From Pseudonocardia sp. (GTDB taxonomy: Bacteria; Actinomycetota; Actinomycetes; Mycobacteriales; Pseudonocardiaceae), in assembly GCF_029263155.1 (NCBI RefSeq), contig NZ_JAJCYB010000063.1:17491-81490 (forward strand): a stretch of DNA of 64,000 nucleotides, written 5' to 3'. Positions within the stretch are counted from its first letter, which is position 1. Each line of letters begins with the position of its first letter. A program made the translations under genes and the position numbers. Below are positions 44,656-53,152 of the stretch, one piece after another. The notes under the pieces are model-generated. The model did not search any database and had not been told where the DNA came from. It worked only from the letters and a program-made list of their open reading frames with translations.

Positions 44656-46725
44656 TCACGGGTTCCACCACGCCTGCCCGAACGGGAGGTCGGTACGGCT
44701 GGCCGGGCTCTCGGTCGCGGGGCCGGGTTGGTGACGACGGGGGTCGGTCGGCGCGTCCGGCCGAACGGTCCCGGTGTCGGCTCCGGGGCCGGGTCGCTGC
44801 CAGTGGGCATCACCGTTGGTGTGCGCGGGCCAGGCCGCGACGGGCACCGGGATCTCGACGGTGGGCGGGTCCAGGTCGACGAGCACGCCCCGGGTGTCCG
44901 GCCAGATCCCGGCGAACAGGCGGCGACCACGGGCGTGCAGGGCGCGCGCCCATCGAGCGATCGCAGCCCCGGCACGGGCGCCCGTGGACCTTGTCCACCG
45001 CCGGCACGTTGCGGCGCAGACACGAACCGGGCGGGTTGCCCACGCCCACCATCGGCGTCCGGTGGCGGCCCAGCGAGCGAGCCGGGCGGCCAGCTCCGGG
45101 TGCGCAACAGCGAATGCGAGCGCACGGACGTCCCGGCGGTGCCACGCCATCCGGGCGCGCCCGAGCACCGGGTTGATCCCGCGGCGGAAGACCAGCACCC
45201 GGCCCTCGGGCAGGTTCGCGATCTGTGCCGGGGCCATCACCGGCACGCTGCGCACGGTCCGCGAGCGGCCGCGGCCGTGCGGGTCGGTGGTCCAGATCGG
45301 CTCGTCGCGGTCGCCGCTGAGGGTGGACCAGAAGGTCAGGTCGTCCCGGTCGCCGGTGCCGCCGAAGATGACCTTCGCGGCGGCGTTGGTCATGATCTGT
45401 CCGGTCTTCGCGGATCCGTAGCGGTCGATCATCTGCTGCCGAGACTGGAAGACCGCGATGATCGTGACGTTCCGGCCGCCCATGTCCGCCGTCCAGGATT
45501 CGAGCGGGACCGGGCAGATCAGGAACGCCTCGTCGAGGTACAGGCCGAGCGGGGGGTCGAGCCGCCCGCCTGGACGCTTCACGGCGATCTGGCGGGCCTG
45601 CCGGGCGATGTGCCCGGTGAGCGCGCACATCAACGGCGCCACCTGGGCTTCCTCGGCTCCGAGCAGGAACACCGTCGCCCGCTCCCGCAGGAGCTGCTCG
45701 ACGTCGAACCCGTGCCCGGGCGCCGCGGCCTCGACGGCAGCCCGGTTGTTGAGCCAGCCCAGCGCCAGCGTCATCGTCGTGGTGATCGAGGTCTGGGTCT
45801 TCGAGTTCGTGCCCAAGAACTGGGCGGCGTCCTGGGCGAAGGCCTCCATCGGGGAACGCTGCAACGCCGCGGACACCTCACGACGCGCCACATCCGGCTC
45901 ACCGACCCACGTGAGGACCCGCCCCATCCGATAGCCACCCAGCGCGGCGGCGTGCAGCAGCATCGCCAGGGCGCGGCGAGCCTGGGCGTCCCAGAACTCC
46001 CGGTCCCCACCCCCGCCGTGGGAGACCGCGCCGATCATGTCCGTGGCGCGCTCGACCGCCGTCTCCGGATCGGTGCAGCCGGTCAGCGGGTCGAAGGTCA
46101 CCGTCGACGGGATCCCGCCCAGTCCGACGGCGTTGAACACCCACACCGGGCCCTTCTTCGCTCGCAGCGGCCCGCACAGCGCGAGCAGGTCCGTGCGCGT
46201 CGAGGTGACCAGGACCGCGCCGGGGGCGTCGATGATCCGCCCCGCCAGCCACCCGGTCTTGCCGGTGCGCGGCCCGCCGAACACGAGCGTGACGTCCTCG
46301 ATCGAGCACCACACCGTCTGCACCCCGGTGCGGCACAGCTCGATCCCGTACTCGACGACGGGGACCCGCATCAGCGCCCACCGGCCGAGACCGGTCAGCG
46401 CGGGGCGGACCTTGCGCACCTTGGCGCGCAGCGCGCGCCCCGACGCGCGGCGGGCGATCGCCGCCGACGACGCCGTTCCGGAGCTGCGCCGGGTGCGCCC
46501 GGTCCACCGGGTGATCAGTGCCGCCGAGCGGGACAGGTGATGCCATCCCAGCCCGACCGCCAGCACGACGGCGATCACGTAGGCCCACCACGGGAGCTGA
46601 CGCAGCAGTGTCCACGCGGCCAGTGCTGCGAACGCGCCGCACCCGATCGCGGCCGGATACGCACCGCGCCGCCAGAACAGCACGGCGGCAACGACCGCGA
46701 CGACGAGTAGCAGGAACACATTCAC
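44656..46725 (-). CDS. Type IV coupling protein (VirD4/TraG-like ATPase)
   Basis: Membrane-bound ATPase of 689 aa that links the relaxosome to the transfer channel. Two to three N-terminal helices (FLLLVVAVVAAVLFW, AFAALAAWTLL, WAYVIAVVLAVGLGW) precede the motor domain. Walker A is FGGPRTGKTGWLAG (about residues 149-162) and Walker B PLGLYLDEAFLICPVP. VirD4/TraG-type segments GRNVTIIAVFQSRQQMIDRYG and ANLPEGRVLVFRRGINPVLGR follow. GTG 46725 has a strong GGAGGT 7 bases upstream. It forms the transfer module with the MobF relaxase. Confidence 0.9.
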   Translation of the reverse strand: MNVFLLLVVAVVAAVLFWRRGAYPAAIGCGAFAALAAWTLLRQLPWWAYVIAVVLAVGLGWHHLSRSAALITRWTGRTRRSSGTASSAAIARRASGRALRAKVRKVRPALTGLGRWALMRVPVVEYGIELCRTGVQTVWCSIEDVTLVFGGPRTGKTGWLAGRIIDAPGAVLVTSTRTDLLALCGPLRAKKGPVWVFNAVGLGGIPSTVTFDPLTGCTDPETAVERATDMIGAVSHGGGGDREFWDAQARRALAMLLHAAALGGYRMGRVLTWVGEPDVARREVSAALQRSPMEAFAQDAAQFLGTNSKTQTSITTTMTLALGWLNNRAAVEAAAPGHGFDVEQLLRERATVFLLGAEEAQVAPLMCALTGHIARQARQIAVKRPGGRLDPPLGLYLDEAFLICPVPLESWTADMGGRNVTIIAVFQSRQQMIDRYGSAKTGQIMTNAAAKVIFGGTGDRDDLTFWSTLSGDRDEPIWTTDPHGRGRSRTVRSVPVMAPAQIANLPEGRVLVFRRGINPVLGRARMAWHRRDVRALAFAVAHPELAARLARWAATGRRWWAWATRPVRVCAATCRRWTRSTGARAGAAIARWARALHARGRRLFAGIWPDTRGVLVDLDPPTVEIPVPVAAWPAHTNGDAHWQRPGPGADTGTVRPDAPTDPRRHQPGPATESPASRTDLPFGQAWWNP

Positions 46726-46798
46726 GACGGACCTCCTGTCCGGTCCAGCAAGCAAGTGGGACCGCCGGCGCGGTCGGGATCAACGGGTGGGCGGAGAG

Positions 46799-47077
46799 TC
46801 ATCGCGCACCCCGCAGGTACGCCGAGCCCAGGGCGCACGCGCCGAGCAGCACCAGCGCGCCCACGGCCACGGCGACGACGACCCCGCCGAGTAGCAGCAC
46901 GAGCAGCCCCAGCGCGGTTGCCGCGACCGCGCCGCCGCCCGCGGCCAGGACCACCACCGGCCCAGTCGAACCGCGCGGCCGGCTGTGACCGGCCTCGGTC
47001 GTTCCGGAGGCGTCTGCCCACCGGTCGGGCTCCCACGGCGCGGTGTCCCAGGACTCCGGGTTCCAGCCGCCGGTCAT
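46799..47077 (-). CDS. Small membrane protein of transfer operon
   Basis: A 92-aa protein whose N-terminal 35 residues are Trp/Pro/Asp-rich (GGWNPESWDTAPWEPDRWAD) and cytoplasmic, followed by two adjacent hydrophobic helices (VVVLAAGGGAVAATALGLLVLLL, VVVAVAVGALVLLGACALG). ATG 47077 overlaps the upstream stop (ATGA). It directly precedes the coupling protein gene and is likely part of the envelope-spanning transfer machinery. There is no family assignment. Confidence 0.68.
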   Translation of the reverse strand: MTGGWNPESWDTAPWEPDRWADASGTTEAGHSRPRGSTGPVVVLAAGGGAVAATALGLLVLLLGGVVVAVAVGALVLLGACALGSAYLRGAR

Positions 47078-47475
47078 CGGTCGGCTCCGACCGCGTGGGC
47101 GACCGCGGTGGCGATCGCACGGGCGTTGCCCGGACCCATCGCCCGGAACCGGAACCGATCCGTCCCGAGCGCGATCGCCAGGTCCAGGACCGCGAGTTCG
47201 GTCGAGGACGCCGCGTCGAACTCGCCGTGCTCGTAGGCGGTACGCGCGGCGGGGAAGTCGATCCACCACTCGCCGTCCGGGCTGCGGTTGACGCAGGCGC
47301 GGAGGAAGTCCCCGCGGCGCGGCCACACCTCGTGCGCGAGCAGCAGCCATACCGCGGCCTGAACGTGCGCGTCGTGCCCGTCGATCCAGCAGTGCAGTCC
47401 GGCCACCACGCCACCGGCCGTTGTTCCGCCGGCCACCCGCATCCGCGCGGCCCTGGAGCCGTTGCGCGCGTTCAC
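47074..47475 (-). CDS. Hypothetical transfer-operon protein
   Basis: Unrecognized 133-aa soluble protein starting at GTG 47475, which overlaps the previous stop (GTGA). Conserved-looking Trp positions (GLHCWIDGHDAHVQAAVWLLLAHEVWPRRGDFL, GEWWIDFPAARTAYEHGE) suggest a compact alpha/beta domain. No motif, signal or membrane segment is seen. It is tightly coupled on both sides in the operon. Confidence 0.65.
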   Translation of the reverse strand: MNARNGSRAARMRVAGGTTAGGVVAGLHCWIDGHDAHVQAAVWLLLAHEVWPRRGDFLRACVNRSPDGEWWIDFPAARTAYEHGEFDAASSTELAVLDLAIALGTDRFRFRAMGPGNARAIATAVAHAVGADR

Positions 47476-47918
47476 CGCGACGCCTCGCTGTCCGGCGCGG
47501 CGCGGGCGGTCTCGACGCCGATCCGCCCGATCAGCGACCAGAAGGTGTTCAGCTCCAGCGTCACGGCGCAGGTCTTGGAGCTGAGGAGGTCCAGCACCTC
47601 GGCGGCCTGCGCCAGAAGCTCGCGCGGGTCGACGGCGCGCTCGTCGTCGTAAACGGCCTGCCCGTCCGGCAGGCTGTCGGCGTAGCCGGCAACCTGCGTG
47701 CTGACCAACCGCATCAGTGACGAGATCGGCCCCAACGTCGCGACCAACTCGCGCGTCAGCCCGTAGATGTCCTGGTGGTCCACGGTCCCGGCGTTCTGGT
47801 GGGCCTCCAGAGCGGCCCGCCAGGCTGCCGTACCCGCCTCGGCCCGGCGCACCGCCGGTGACCCGTCGGTCTGCTCGTGCCGGTCGTTGTTCTCGAAACC
47901 GCTGTTCGTCCTACTCAT
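47472..47918 (-). CDS. Hypothetical transfer-operon protein
   Basis: Unrecognized 148-aa mostly helical protein. A hydrophilic start is followed by TAAWRAALEAHQNAGTVDHQDIYGLTREL and ISSLMRLVSTQVAGYADSLP. ATG 47918 overlaps the WhiB stop (ATGA), so it is coupled to that regulator. No domain is assigned. Confidence 0.62.
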   Translation of the reverse strand: MSRTNSGFENNDRHEQTDGSPAVRRAEAGTAAWRAALEAHQNAGTVDHQDIYGLTRELVATLGPISSLMRLVSTQVAGYADSLPDGQAVYDDERAVDPRELLAQAAEVLDLLSSKTCAVTLELNTFWSLIGRIGVETARAAPDSEASR

Positions 47919-48448
47919 CTGCCCTCGTGTCCTTCCACTGATTGGGTCCCTGACATGGCGAGGGGAGCCCGGCGCTCGGCGCCGCTCCGCTGCGCGCCCG
48001 TGCTCGTGCGTGTGGAGCGGACCTGGGCGGCCCACCGGGCGGCGGTGCGCTCGCTCACCCCGAACTCCCGCGCCACCGCCCTGGGCGTTGCCCCCGCGCG
48101 GATCGCGGCCCGTCCGGCGGCGGCGACCTCGCCCGCGGTCCCGCCCGCCGGGCGCTCCGGAGCCCGGCACGTTCGGCGGCGCCCGTGACGACGAGCTCGC
48201 TCGTCCCGGCGCTGCTCCTCCGTCATCCCGCCGGCCAGTCCGTACGGGAGAGCGAGCGCCCACGTCAGGCACTCGGGCCGAACCGGGCACCCGGCGCACA
48301 CCGCCAGCGCCACCGCCACCTGCGCCTCGTACTCCGGGCCGGCGGTGGCAGCAGGAAAGAACCGCTCGGGATCTCCACCCCTACACGCGGCCCGGTCCCG
48401 CCACCGACCCTCCGCCGTGCACACCGCCCGCTCGTCCATGATCGTCAT
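47915..48448 (-). CDS. WhiB-family Fe-S regulator with C-terminal extension
   Basis: WhiB-like transcription factor of 177 aa. The four Fe-S cysteines are in place: C22 (RAACRGGD), C51 and C54 (AVCAGCPVRPEC), and C60. The glycine/Trp turn that normally reads GVWGG is GLAGGMTEEQRR, so Trp is replaced. A basic stretch RRHGRRR follows. The last 75 residues are extra for the family and contain a helix-turn-helix-like unit (GATPRAVAREFGVSERTAARWAAQV). It is encoded at the head of the transfer operon and could regulate it in response to redox or starvation. Confidence 0.85.
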   Translation of the reverse strand: MTIMDERAVCTAEGRWRDRAACRGGDPERFFPAATAGPEYEAQVAVALAVCAGCPVRPECLTWALALPYGLAGGMTEEQRRDERARRHGRRRTCRAPERPAGGTAGEVAAAGRAAIRAGATPRAVAREFGVSERTAARWAAQVRSTRTSTGAQRSGAERRAPLAMSGTQSVEGHEGR

Positions 48449-48566
48449 TGCCGCTCCCTGATCGTGAGAAGTGGTGGGCCGGTCGAGCCCGCATCACCAG
48501 ATGGCGGCCCGGCGTGGTCGGCGAGGCTCGCGGTCGCGCACGCATGCCACCGGGCGATGCCGGGCC

Positions 48567-49490
48567 TCATGCCGCACCCGCCGTGTCCGCGGTGCGCTCG
48601 TTCGCGTCGACCTCATCGGCGACGATCGAGTCCGCGCCGTCCTCGACGACGTCACGCGGCCGGTCGACCTCCGCGAGCCCGTCGCCGATGGCCTCGTGCA
48701 GGGCGTCAACAGCCGCGCGAGCCCGGTCCATCGGATCGGGCGCGACATCGTCGACCACCGGCGCCGCCGAACCGTGGCGCTCGTGAAGCGCGTCGACCGC
48801 GGCCCGCGCGTGGGCCAACGGATCGTCATCGCTATCTGCGTCGGCGGGAACAGCGGCAGCATCCCGGTCCGCGCGCCGGGCCTTCTCCGCCTCCCACGCG
48901 CGCTTCCCACGCTCCGCCGACGTCAGGTTCAACGCCTGTGGGTTGGGCGACCGCACCCCACACAGCTCGCGCATCTGCGCCATCGCCCGGACCTGCGCCG
49001 CCCGCACGCCCGTGGGGGTGATCCCCAGCTCGACGGCCGCATCCGCGGTGCCGCGGTCGGCCAGCACGCTCGCCCGCATCACCTCGGCCTGGCGCGGCGA
49101 CAGCTGCGCCAGCAGCGCCTCGACCCGCTCCCGGGCGTGCGCGGTCTCGTCCCGCCGCTCGACCTGCTCGGCCGGGCCCGGCTCGTTGGCCGCCACCCAC
49201 GTCGCTTCCGTGACGTCCGTCGGCGTCGGTCGGCGCGCGAAGTCCTGGTAGCTGTTGAGCACCTCGTACCGGGCCGTCGCCGCCGCGTAGCCCCAGACGG
49301 ACTCGATCTCGCGGTCGCTCTCCAGCGCCCGCCAGATGCCGAGCAGCGCGCGCTGTGCGGCGTCATCGCCGTCGACCTCGCCCAGCCGGCCGCGGCAGAT
49401 CGCCCGCACCATCGGCTCGACCTCGCGCAACCGCGCCGCCGTGTCCGTGCGGTCGCGGGCAGTGATCAGGACGTCCCGCTGCCCTACCAT
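48567..49490 (-). CDS. Sigma-70-like (ECF-type) factor with repeated C-terminal tail
   Basis: A 307-aa protein whose first 190 residues resemble an ECF sigma factor. A region 2-like block reads EPMVRAICRGRLGEVDGDDAAQRALLGIWRAL with YAAATARYEVLNSYQDFARR. A region 4-like HTH reads EALLAQLSPRQAEVMRASVLADRGTADAAVELGITPTGVRAAQVRAM. The acidic tail contains a duplicated segment, ARAAVDALHERHG and ARAAVDALHEAIG. The element may carry its own sigma factor to express transfer genes. It lies just upstream of whiB. Confidence 0.7.
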   Translation of the reverse strand: MVGQRDVLITARDRTDTAARLREVEPMVRAICRGRLGEVDGDDAAQRALLGIWRALESDREIESVWGYAAATARYEVLNSYQDFARRPTPTDVTEATWVAANEPGPAEQVERRDETAHARERVEALLAQLSPRQAEVMRASVLADRGTADAAVELGITPTGVRAAQVRAMAQMRELCGVRSPNPQALNLTSAERGKRAWEAEKARRADRDAAAVPADADSDDDPLAHARAAVDALHERHGSAAPVVDDVAPDPMDRARAAVDALHEAIGDGLAEVDRPRDVVEDGADSIVADEVDANERTADTAGAA

Positions 49491-49668
49491 CGGGACCTCT
49501 CCTGTCCGGTCCTGGACTCCGAGAGATCGGCCCGGCGGCTGTGTCCCGCCAAGAACCCGTCGCCGGGCCTACCCACGCTTGACCTCCGCGTTCGTTGCAC
49601 CGGAGCCCGCCGAAGCGGCAGGCGTTGACTCCGCCGCGTCAAGCGACGCCGGACACGCACGCGGGCGG

Positions 49669-49884
49669 TCATCCCTCCGCCTCACCGTCGGTCAGGGGCT
49701 GTGACGCCTCGCTGATGGACGACAGGAAGTCCGACACCAGTCCGGGCAGACCAGCGCCGGCCGGCGTGCCGATGAACAGCACCAGCCCGATCAGCGCGAA
49801 CGCGACCGCGCCACCAGGCACCCGCGCCTTCGCGCAGATCACCGAACCGACGACGGCGAAGAAGATCAGGACGCCGACGCTCAT
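49669..49884 (-). CDS. Small membrane protein
   Basis: A 71-aa protein with two hydrophobic segments (GVLIFFAVVGSVICAKA, AVAFALIGLVLFIG) and an acidic C-terminal tail. ATG 49884 overlaps the HTH protein stop (ATGA). Similar two-helix proteins are frequent in actinomycete plasmids and ICEs (Spd-like), but no family is assigned. Confidence 0.6.
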   Translation of the reverse strand: MSVGVLIFFAVVGSVICAKARVPGGAVAFALIGLVLFIGTPAGAGLPGLVSDFLSSISEASQPLTDGEAEG

Positions 49885-50213
49885 GACTCGCCGTCCTCTC
49901 GGCGAGTGACGACGAACGACGCGGCGTCGACGACGCTCCCCGCATCGACGGCGCCCTCGATCAGCGCGTCGAGCACGCGGGCAGGGACGATGACACGGCC
50001 GCGGACCCGCACCGCCGGGAACTCGCCGGCGTTGATCGCGCGGTAGAGCGTCACGGAGGAGATGCCGGAAATCTCCGCGACCTCGGCGACGCTGTAGAAG
50101 CGCCGGGCATATGCCGGACGCTCCGGAAGGAGCTGGCCGAGCGTGCGTCGTGTGGGAGTGCTGCGGATCGGCGTAGCCGGTTGGGGCGCCGAGTTGATGT
50201 CTGCTGAAGTCAT
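49881..50213 (-). CDS. Excisionase-like helix-turn-helix protein
   Basis: A 110-aa DNA-binding protein. The core RFYSVAEVAEISGISSVTLYRAINAGEFPAVRVRGRVIVPARVLDALI is a MerR/Xis-type winged helix (HTH_17): helix-turn-helix then a beta wing. ATG 50213 fits the compact size; the track start is upstream. Such proteins act as recombination directionality factors or plasmid regulators. Here it is far from the integrase, so it could equally be the operon repressor. It diverges from the TPR regulator at 50404. Confidence 0.75.
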   Translation of the reverse strand: MTSADINSAPQPATPIRSTPTRRTLGQLLPERPAYARRFYSVAEVAEISGISSVTLYRAINAGEFPAVRVRGRVIVPARVLDALIEGAVDAGSVVDAASFVVTRREDGES

Positions 50214-50403
50214 GGACCAAAGGTCACGGCGACCAGGACGACCGGACCACGACCGCGAAGCGACCTGAGCCGGACCTCTCCGTGCCCGCTGATCACCGAT
50301 CGGCAACGTCGGGGGTGTGCACCAACTTCTGCAATCGGCCCAGTTCTGTCAGTGGGCCTGCGTACGCTGCGGATTCCGAGCAAGCGATCGGCGAGGAGGG
50401 CAC
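50214..50403. promoter_or_regulatory. Divergent promoter region of element control genes
   Basis: About 190 bases separate the leftward HTH/transfer operon from the rightward TPR regulator. GAGGAGGG precedes the regulator ATG. Both regulators could bind here. CTGCAATCGGCCCAGTTCTG lies midway, but I cannot assign -10/-35 elements. Confidence 0.4.
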
Positions 50404-51840
50404 ATGCAGGACGACCGTCACGCATCCGCCCGAGCGCCGCGCACGCTTCTGGAAAAGCTGATCAAGGAACGCGAAGCGACCTACGAGGAGCAAGCGAAAG
50501 CATTCGAGAAGCTCGCCCGCGAGCTGAAGGAACCGGCGACCATGAGCGTTCGCCACCTGCAGCGGCTCGCCGCCGGCCAGCGCACCGCCACCCACGCGAC
50601 ACCCAGCACGCGCCGCGTGATGCGGCACCTTTACGGGCACGGGCTCGACGAGCTCCTTGCGCCGGTGACCGCCGCGGAAGCAGCGACGGTGGTGGCCGTC
50701 GCGACCCGGCTCGATCTCGACGCGCTCCGCACCCCCGACGACAGCACGGCGGCGCTCGGGCAGCTGACGTCCGAGCTTCTGACGGACCCGCTGGCGCCGG
50801 GCAACCTCGGCGTCACGCCGGAGGCGTGGCAGGCCGTGGTCGTGCGCTGGATGCTGGAGCCGGAGTCACGCGCGCAGGGCGGGACGTCAGGCGGAAGCGT
50901 CGCCGCGACCGATGTCGAGGTGATCCGCAGCGCGACGCGAATGCTCGCGGCGTGGGACTACCAGTACGGCGGCGGCCACTCGCGCATGCTCGTCGGGCAG
51001 TGCCTCGCCACGGAGGCCCTGCCGCTGGCGCGGCGCGCGTCGCCGTGCTCGGCGGTCGGCCGCGACTTCCTCACCGCCGTCGCCGCACTCGCGCGCCTGG
51101 CCGGCTGGACGGCGTACGACATCGGCAGCCACGGGAGCGCGCAACGGCTGCTCACCGTCGCACTCAACCTCGCCCAGGCCGCGGGTGACCGCGCGCTCGG
51201 TGGCCGCATCCTCGCCGGGATGAGCCACCAGGCCAACTTCCTCGGACAGTCGCAGCGGGCCGTCGAGCTGGCTCGTGCGGCGCACGCCGGCGCCCGTGGA
51301 CAGGCCACCCCGACGGCGTTGGCTCTGTTCCACGCGATGGAAGCTCGGGCGCTGGCAGCAGCCGGTGACGAGATTGGTTGCACCGCGGCACTCGTAACGG
51401 CGGAGCAGGCGCTGCTCAGCGGCAACCCGGACAACGATCCGGAGTGGGTGCGCTTCTTCGACCGCGCGGAGCTGCACGCCGAGTTCGCGCACTGCTTCCG
51501 CGACCTCGGCCGGCCGCAGCTCGCTGCGGAGCACGCGCAACGGTCGATCGACACCTCGGAGACCGTCTACGTCCGGAGCCTCTCGTTCTGCCGGACGGTG
51601 CTCGCCACCGCCCACATTCAACGTGGAGAGCTGGATGAGGGCCTGCACGTCGCGCGCGGGGTCGTCGACACGGCAGAGCAGCTGCGATCGCAACGAGTGT
51701 TGACGTACCTCGACGAGTTCCGCGGCCGGCTCGACTCGTTCGGCGATGCCTCCGCGCTGCGCGAGTTCGACCTGTACGTCACGGAACGGTTGCCGAAGCT
51801 AGAGCTGCCGCCAGCGGCGGGGAAGCTCGTCGTTGCGTAG
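50404..51840 (+). CDS. HTH-type regulator with TPR-like sensor domain
   Basis: A 478-aa regulator. The N-terminal 75 residues include a DNA-binding-like segment (ARAPRTLLEKLIKEREATYEE to SVRHLQRLAAGQRTATHAT). The remainder is an all-helical repeat domain with TPR-type units (AQRLLTVALNLAQAAGDRALGGRILAGMSHQANFLGQSQRAVELARAAH, AAEHAQRSIDTSETVY). Such proteins are typical of actinomycete elements and streptomycete pock/quorum regulators and may sense a peptide or small molecule. ATG 50404 has GAGGAGGG upstream. The 3' end overlaps the convergent kinase gene by 42 bases. Confidence 0.78.
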   Translation: MQDDRHASARAPRTLLEKLIKEREATYEEQAKAFEKLARELKEPATMSVRHLQRLAAGQRTATHATPSTRRVMRHLYGHGLDELLAPVTAAEAATVVAVATRLDLDALRTPDDSTAALGQLTSELLTDPLAPGNLGVTPEAWQAVVVRWMLEPESRAQGGTSGGSVAATDVEVIRSATRMLAAWDYQYGGGHSRMLVGQCLATEALPLARRASPCSAVGRDFLTAVAALARLAGWTAYDIGSHGSAQRLLTVALNLAQAAGDRALGGRILAGMSHQANFLGQSQRAVELARAAHAGARGQATPTALALFHAMEARALAAAGDEIGCTAALVTAEQALLSGNPDNDPEWVRFFDRAELHAEFAHCFRDLGRPQLAAEHAQRSIDTSETVYVRSLSFCRTVLATAHIQRGELDEGLHVARGVVDTAEQLRSQRVLTYLDEFRGRLDSFGDASALREFDLYVTERLPKLELPPAAGKLVVA

Positions 51841-52713
51841 GTCGGCGAGCCGGCGCGCGATCTCGTCGTCGACGACGGCCGACTCGCCGGCCCGCTGCAT
51901 CAGCCACGACGTCATGTTGAGCTCGCGGATGGCACGCATGGTCGGGAACCCACTCCAGGTCAGCGGATCCCACCCGTAGCGATCGACGCACCGCCGATAC
52001 TCGGCCTCCCCCATCCACCCGAACACCGCGTACGCCGCGGCGAAGACGGACGCGTCCCACTCGCGCGGGCCCCACGCGAACGCTTCGAGATCGATCAGCA
52101 CAACGGTCCCGTCCTTGCGTCGCATGAGGTTCCCGAGGTGGGCGTCACCGTGGATCGGCCCGGGCTCCAGCTCGAAGGACAGCGACTTGTAGGCATCTCG
52201 CAGCTCAGCCTGCCGGCCGGCGAGGAAATCCCGGTCGGACTCGGTCACGCTCGCGCCTGCGGCAGTCAGTCGCCCGAGGACTCGCGGCATCGGGTCGAAG
52301 GTCGGCAACGACACGGCGGTCGGCGGAGGAAGGTCGTGGAGTCGCCGCAAGACGGACGCGAGGTCCGCGAAGGTCGGTCCCTCCGGCGACTCGACGATCA
52401 GATCCCACCACGTGACGACGCGGCCGTCGATCACCAGCAGCTGTTCGGGACCGTCATACAGCCGGACAGCCGAGAAGCCGCAATCTGCAAGCCACGCGGC
52501 GACGACGACCTCCCTGCGCGGGACGTCGGCGTGCCGCGCGATGCGGGCGACGACCGGGTGGTGGACGAGGCGGTAGACGGCGTTCTCACCGTGCCGAAGG
52601 AGTACTGCATCCGTGCCGTCCAGGCCGACGTCGCGGCACGCCGCCGTCAGGATCGAGCGCGTCGCACTCGCAGTAAAAAGGCCGGCGAGCCGGTCCTCCT
52701 GCGCAGGCCGCAT
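51799..52713 (-). CDS. Phosphotransferase (APH/choline-kinase-like)
   Basis: Small-molecule kinase of 304 aa with the aminoglycoside phosphotransferase fold. The catalytic loop is GPIHGDAHLGNLMRR with Asp and Asn, and the metal-binding motif is VVLIDLEAFAWGPREWD. The N-lobe has AVLLRHGENAVYRLVHHPVVARIAR. ATG 52713 gives the expected length; the track ORF to 53073 is upstream run-on. Substrate is unknown. Homologues occur in biosynthetic and resistance settings, so resistance or modification of the signal sensed by the adjacent TPR regulator are both possible. Confidence 0.82.
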   Translation of the reverse strand: MRPAQEDRLAGLFTASATRSILTAACRDVGLDGTDAVLLRHGENAVYRLVHHPVVARIARHADVPRREVVVAAWLADCGFSAVRLYDGPEQLLVIDGRVVTWWDLIVESPEGPTFADLASVLRRLHDLPPPTAVSLPTFDPMPRVLGRLTAAGASVTESDRDFLAGRQAELRDAYKSLSFELEPGPIHGDAHLGNLMRRKDGTVVLIDLEAFAWGPREWDASVFAAAYAVFGWMGEAEYRRCVDRYGWDPLTWSGFPTMRAIRELNMTSWLMQRAGESAVVDDEIARRLADLRNDELPRRWRQL

Positions 52714-52754
52714 GCCTCTCACGCTACTGGCGGCACGCTGTCCACCGGGCCGCG

Positions 52755-52961
52755 TCAGCGCAACGCGTTCGTGACGATGGACGTCAGCGCAAGGCCGGTC
52801 GCGCCACGGCCGACAGGCTGCGCCTGCGCGTTGGAAACGACCGATCCCTCGCGGCGCGACTCGTAGATGTCGCCGGTGAAGCGGACGGACCGGTAGCGTC
52901 CACGCTCGCGAGACAGCTCGGTGATGTTTCCGGTGCCGGACCCGTCGACCAGGCAGGGTGG
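52755..52961 (-). CDS. Possible short coding region without clear start
   Basis: An open minus-strand frame encodes TGNITELSRERGRYRSVRFTGDIYESRR and ends NALR before TGA 52755-52757. The sequence is balanced like protein, but I see no ATG/GTG with Shine-Dalgarno, so it may be a gene fragment or start at an unusual codon. The next gene upstream is the DUF1508 gene. Low confidence. Confidence 0.3.
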   Translation of the reverse strand, partial: PPCLVDGSGTGNITELSRERGRYRSVRFTGDIYESRREGSVVSNAQAQPVGRGATGLALTSIVTNALR

Positions 52962-52969
52962 GCCTGAAC

Positions 52970-53152
52970 CTACGAGTCCGTCTCGACGACCTCGGCTCCG
53001 TCAGCAGCGCGCTGAACGGACTCACAACCCTTCTTGGCGGCGGCTTTCGTCTCGTACGCCTCGCCGGTCGCAACGACCTGCCCGTTGCTGGCCTTCAAAC
53101 GAAAACGAAACTTGCCAGCGCGGTCTTCGTAGACCTCGAATTTTCCTGCCAC
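52970..53152 (-). CDS. DUF1508/YegP-like small protein
   Basis: A 60-aa protein, GTG start 53152, matching the YegP/UPF0339 (DUF1508) family: KFEVYEDRAGKFRFRLKASNG followed by QVVATGEAYETKAAAKKGCESV. Family members are single or tandem repeats of this about 50-residue beta-alpha unit; this is a single-repeat form. Biological role is unknown. It is intact cargo near the right side of the element backbone. Confidence 0.88.
   Translation of the reverse strand: MAGKFEVYEDRAGKFRFRLKASNGQVVATGEAYETKAAAKKGCESVQRAADGAEVVETDS

Noticed and set aside
46755-46755. Start of the coupling protein at 46755
   Set aside because: GTG 46725 has GGAGGT at ideal spacing; the extra ten codons have no ribosome-binding site.
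48449-49668. Replication origin or partition genes for a plasmid-like state
   Set aside because: No Rep, ParA/ParB or iteron array could be found in or near the backbone operon.
37882-51840. AICE-type (TraB/FtsK, single-protein) conjugation
   Set aside because: No FtsK/TraB-like translocase or RepSA-type initiator is present. The MobF plus VirD4 pair indicates a different transfer type.
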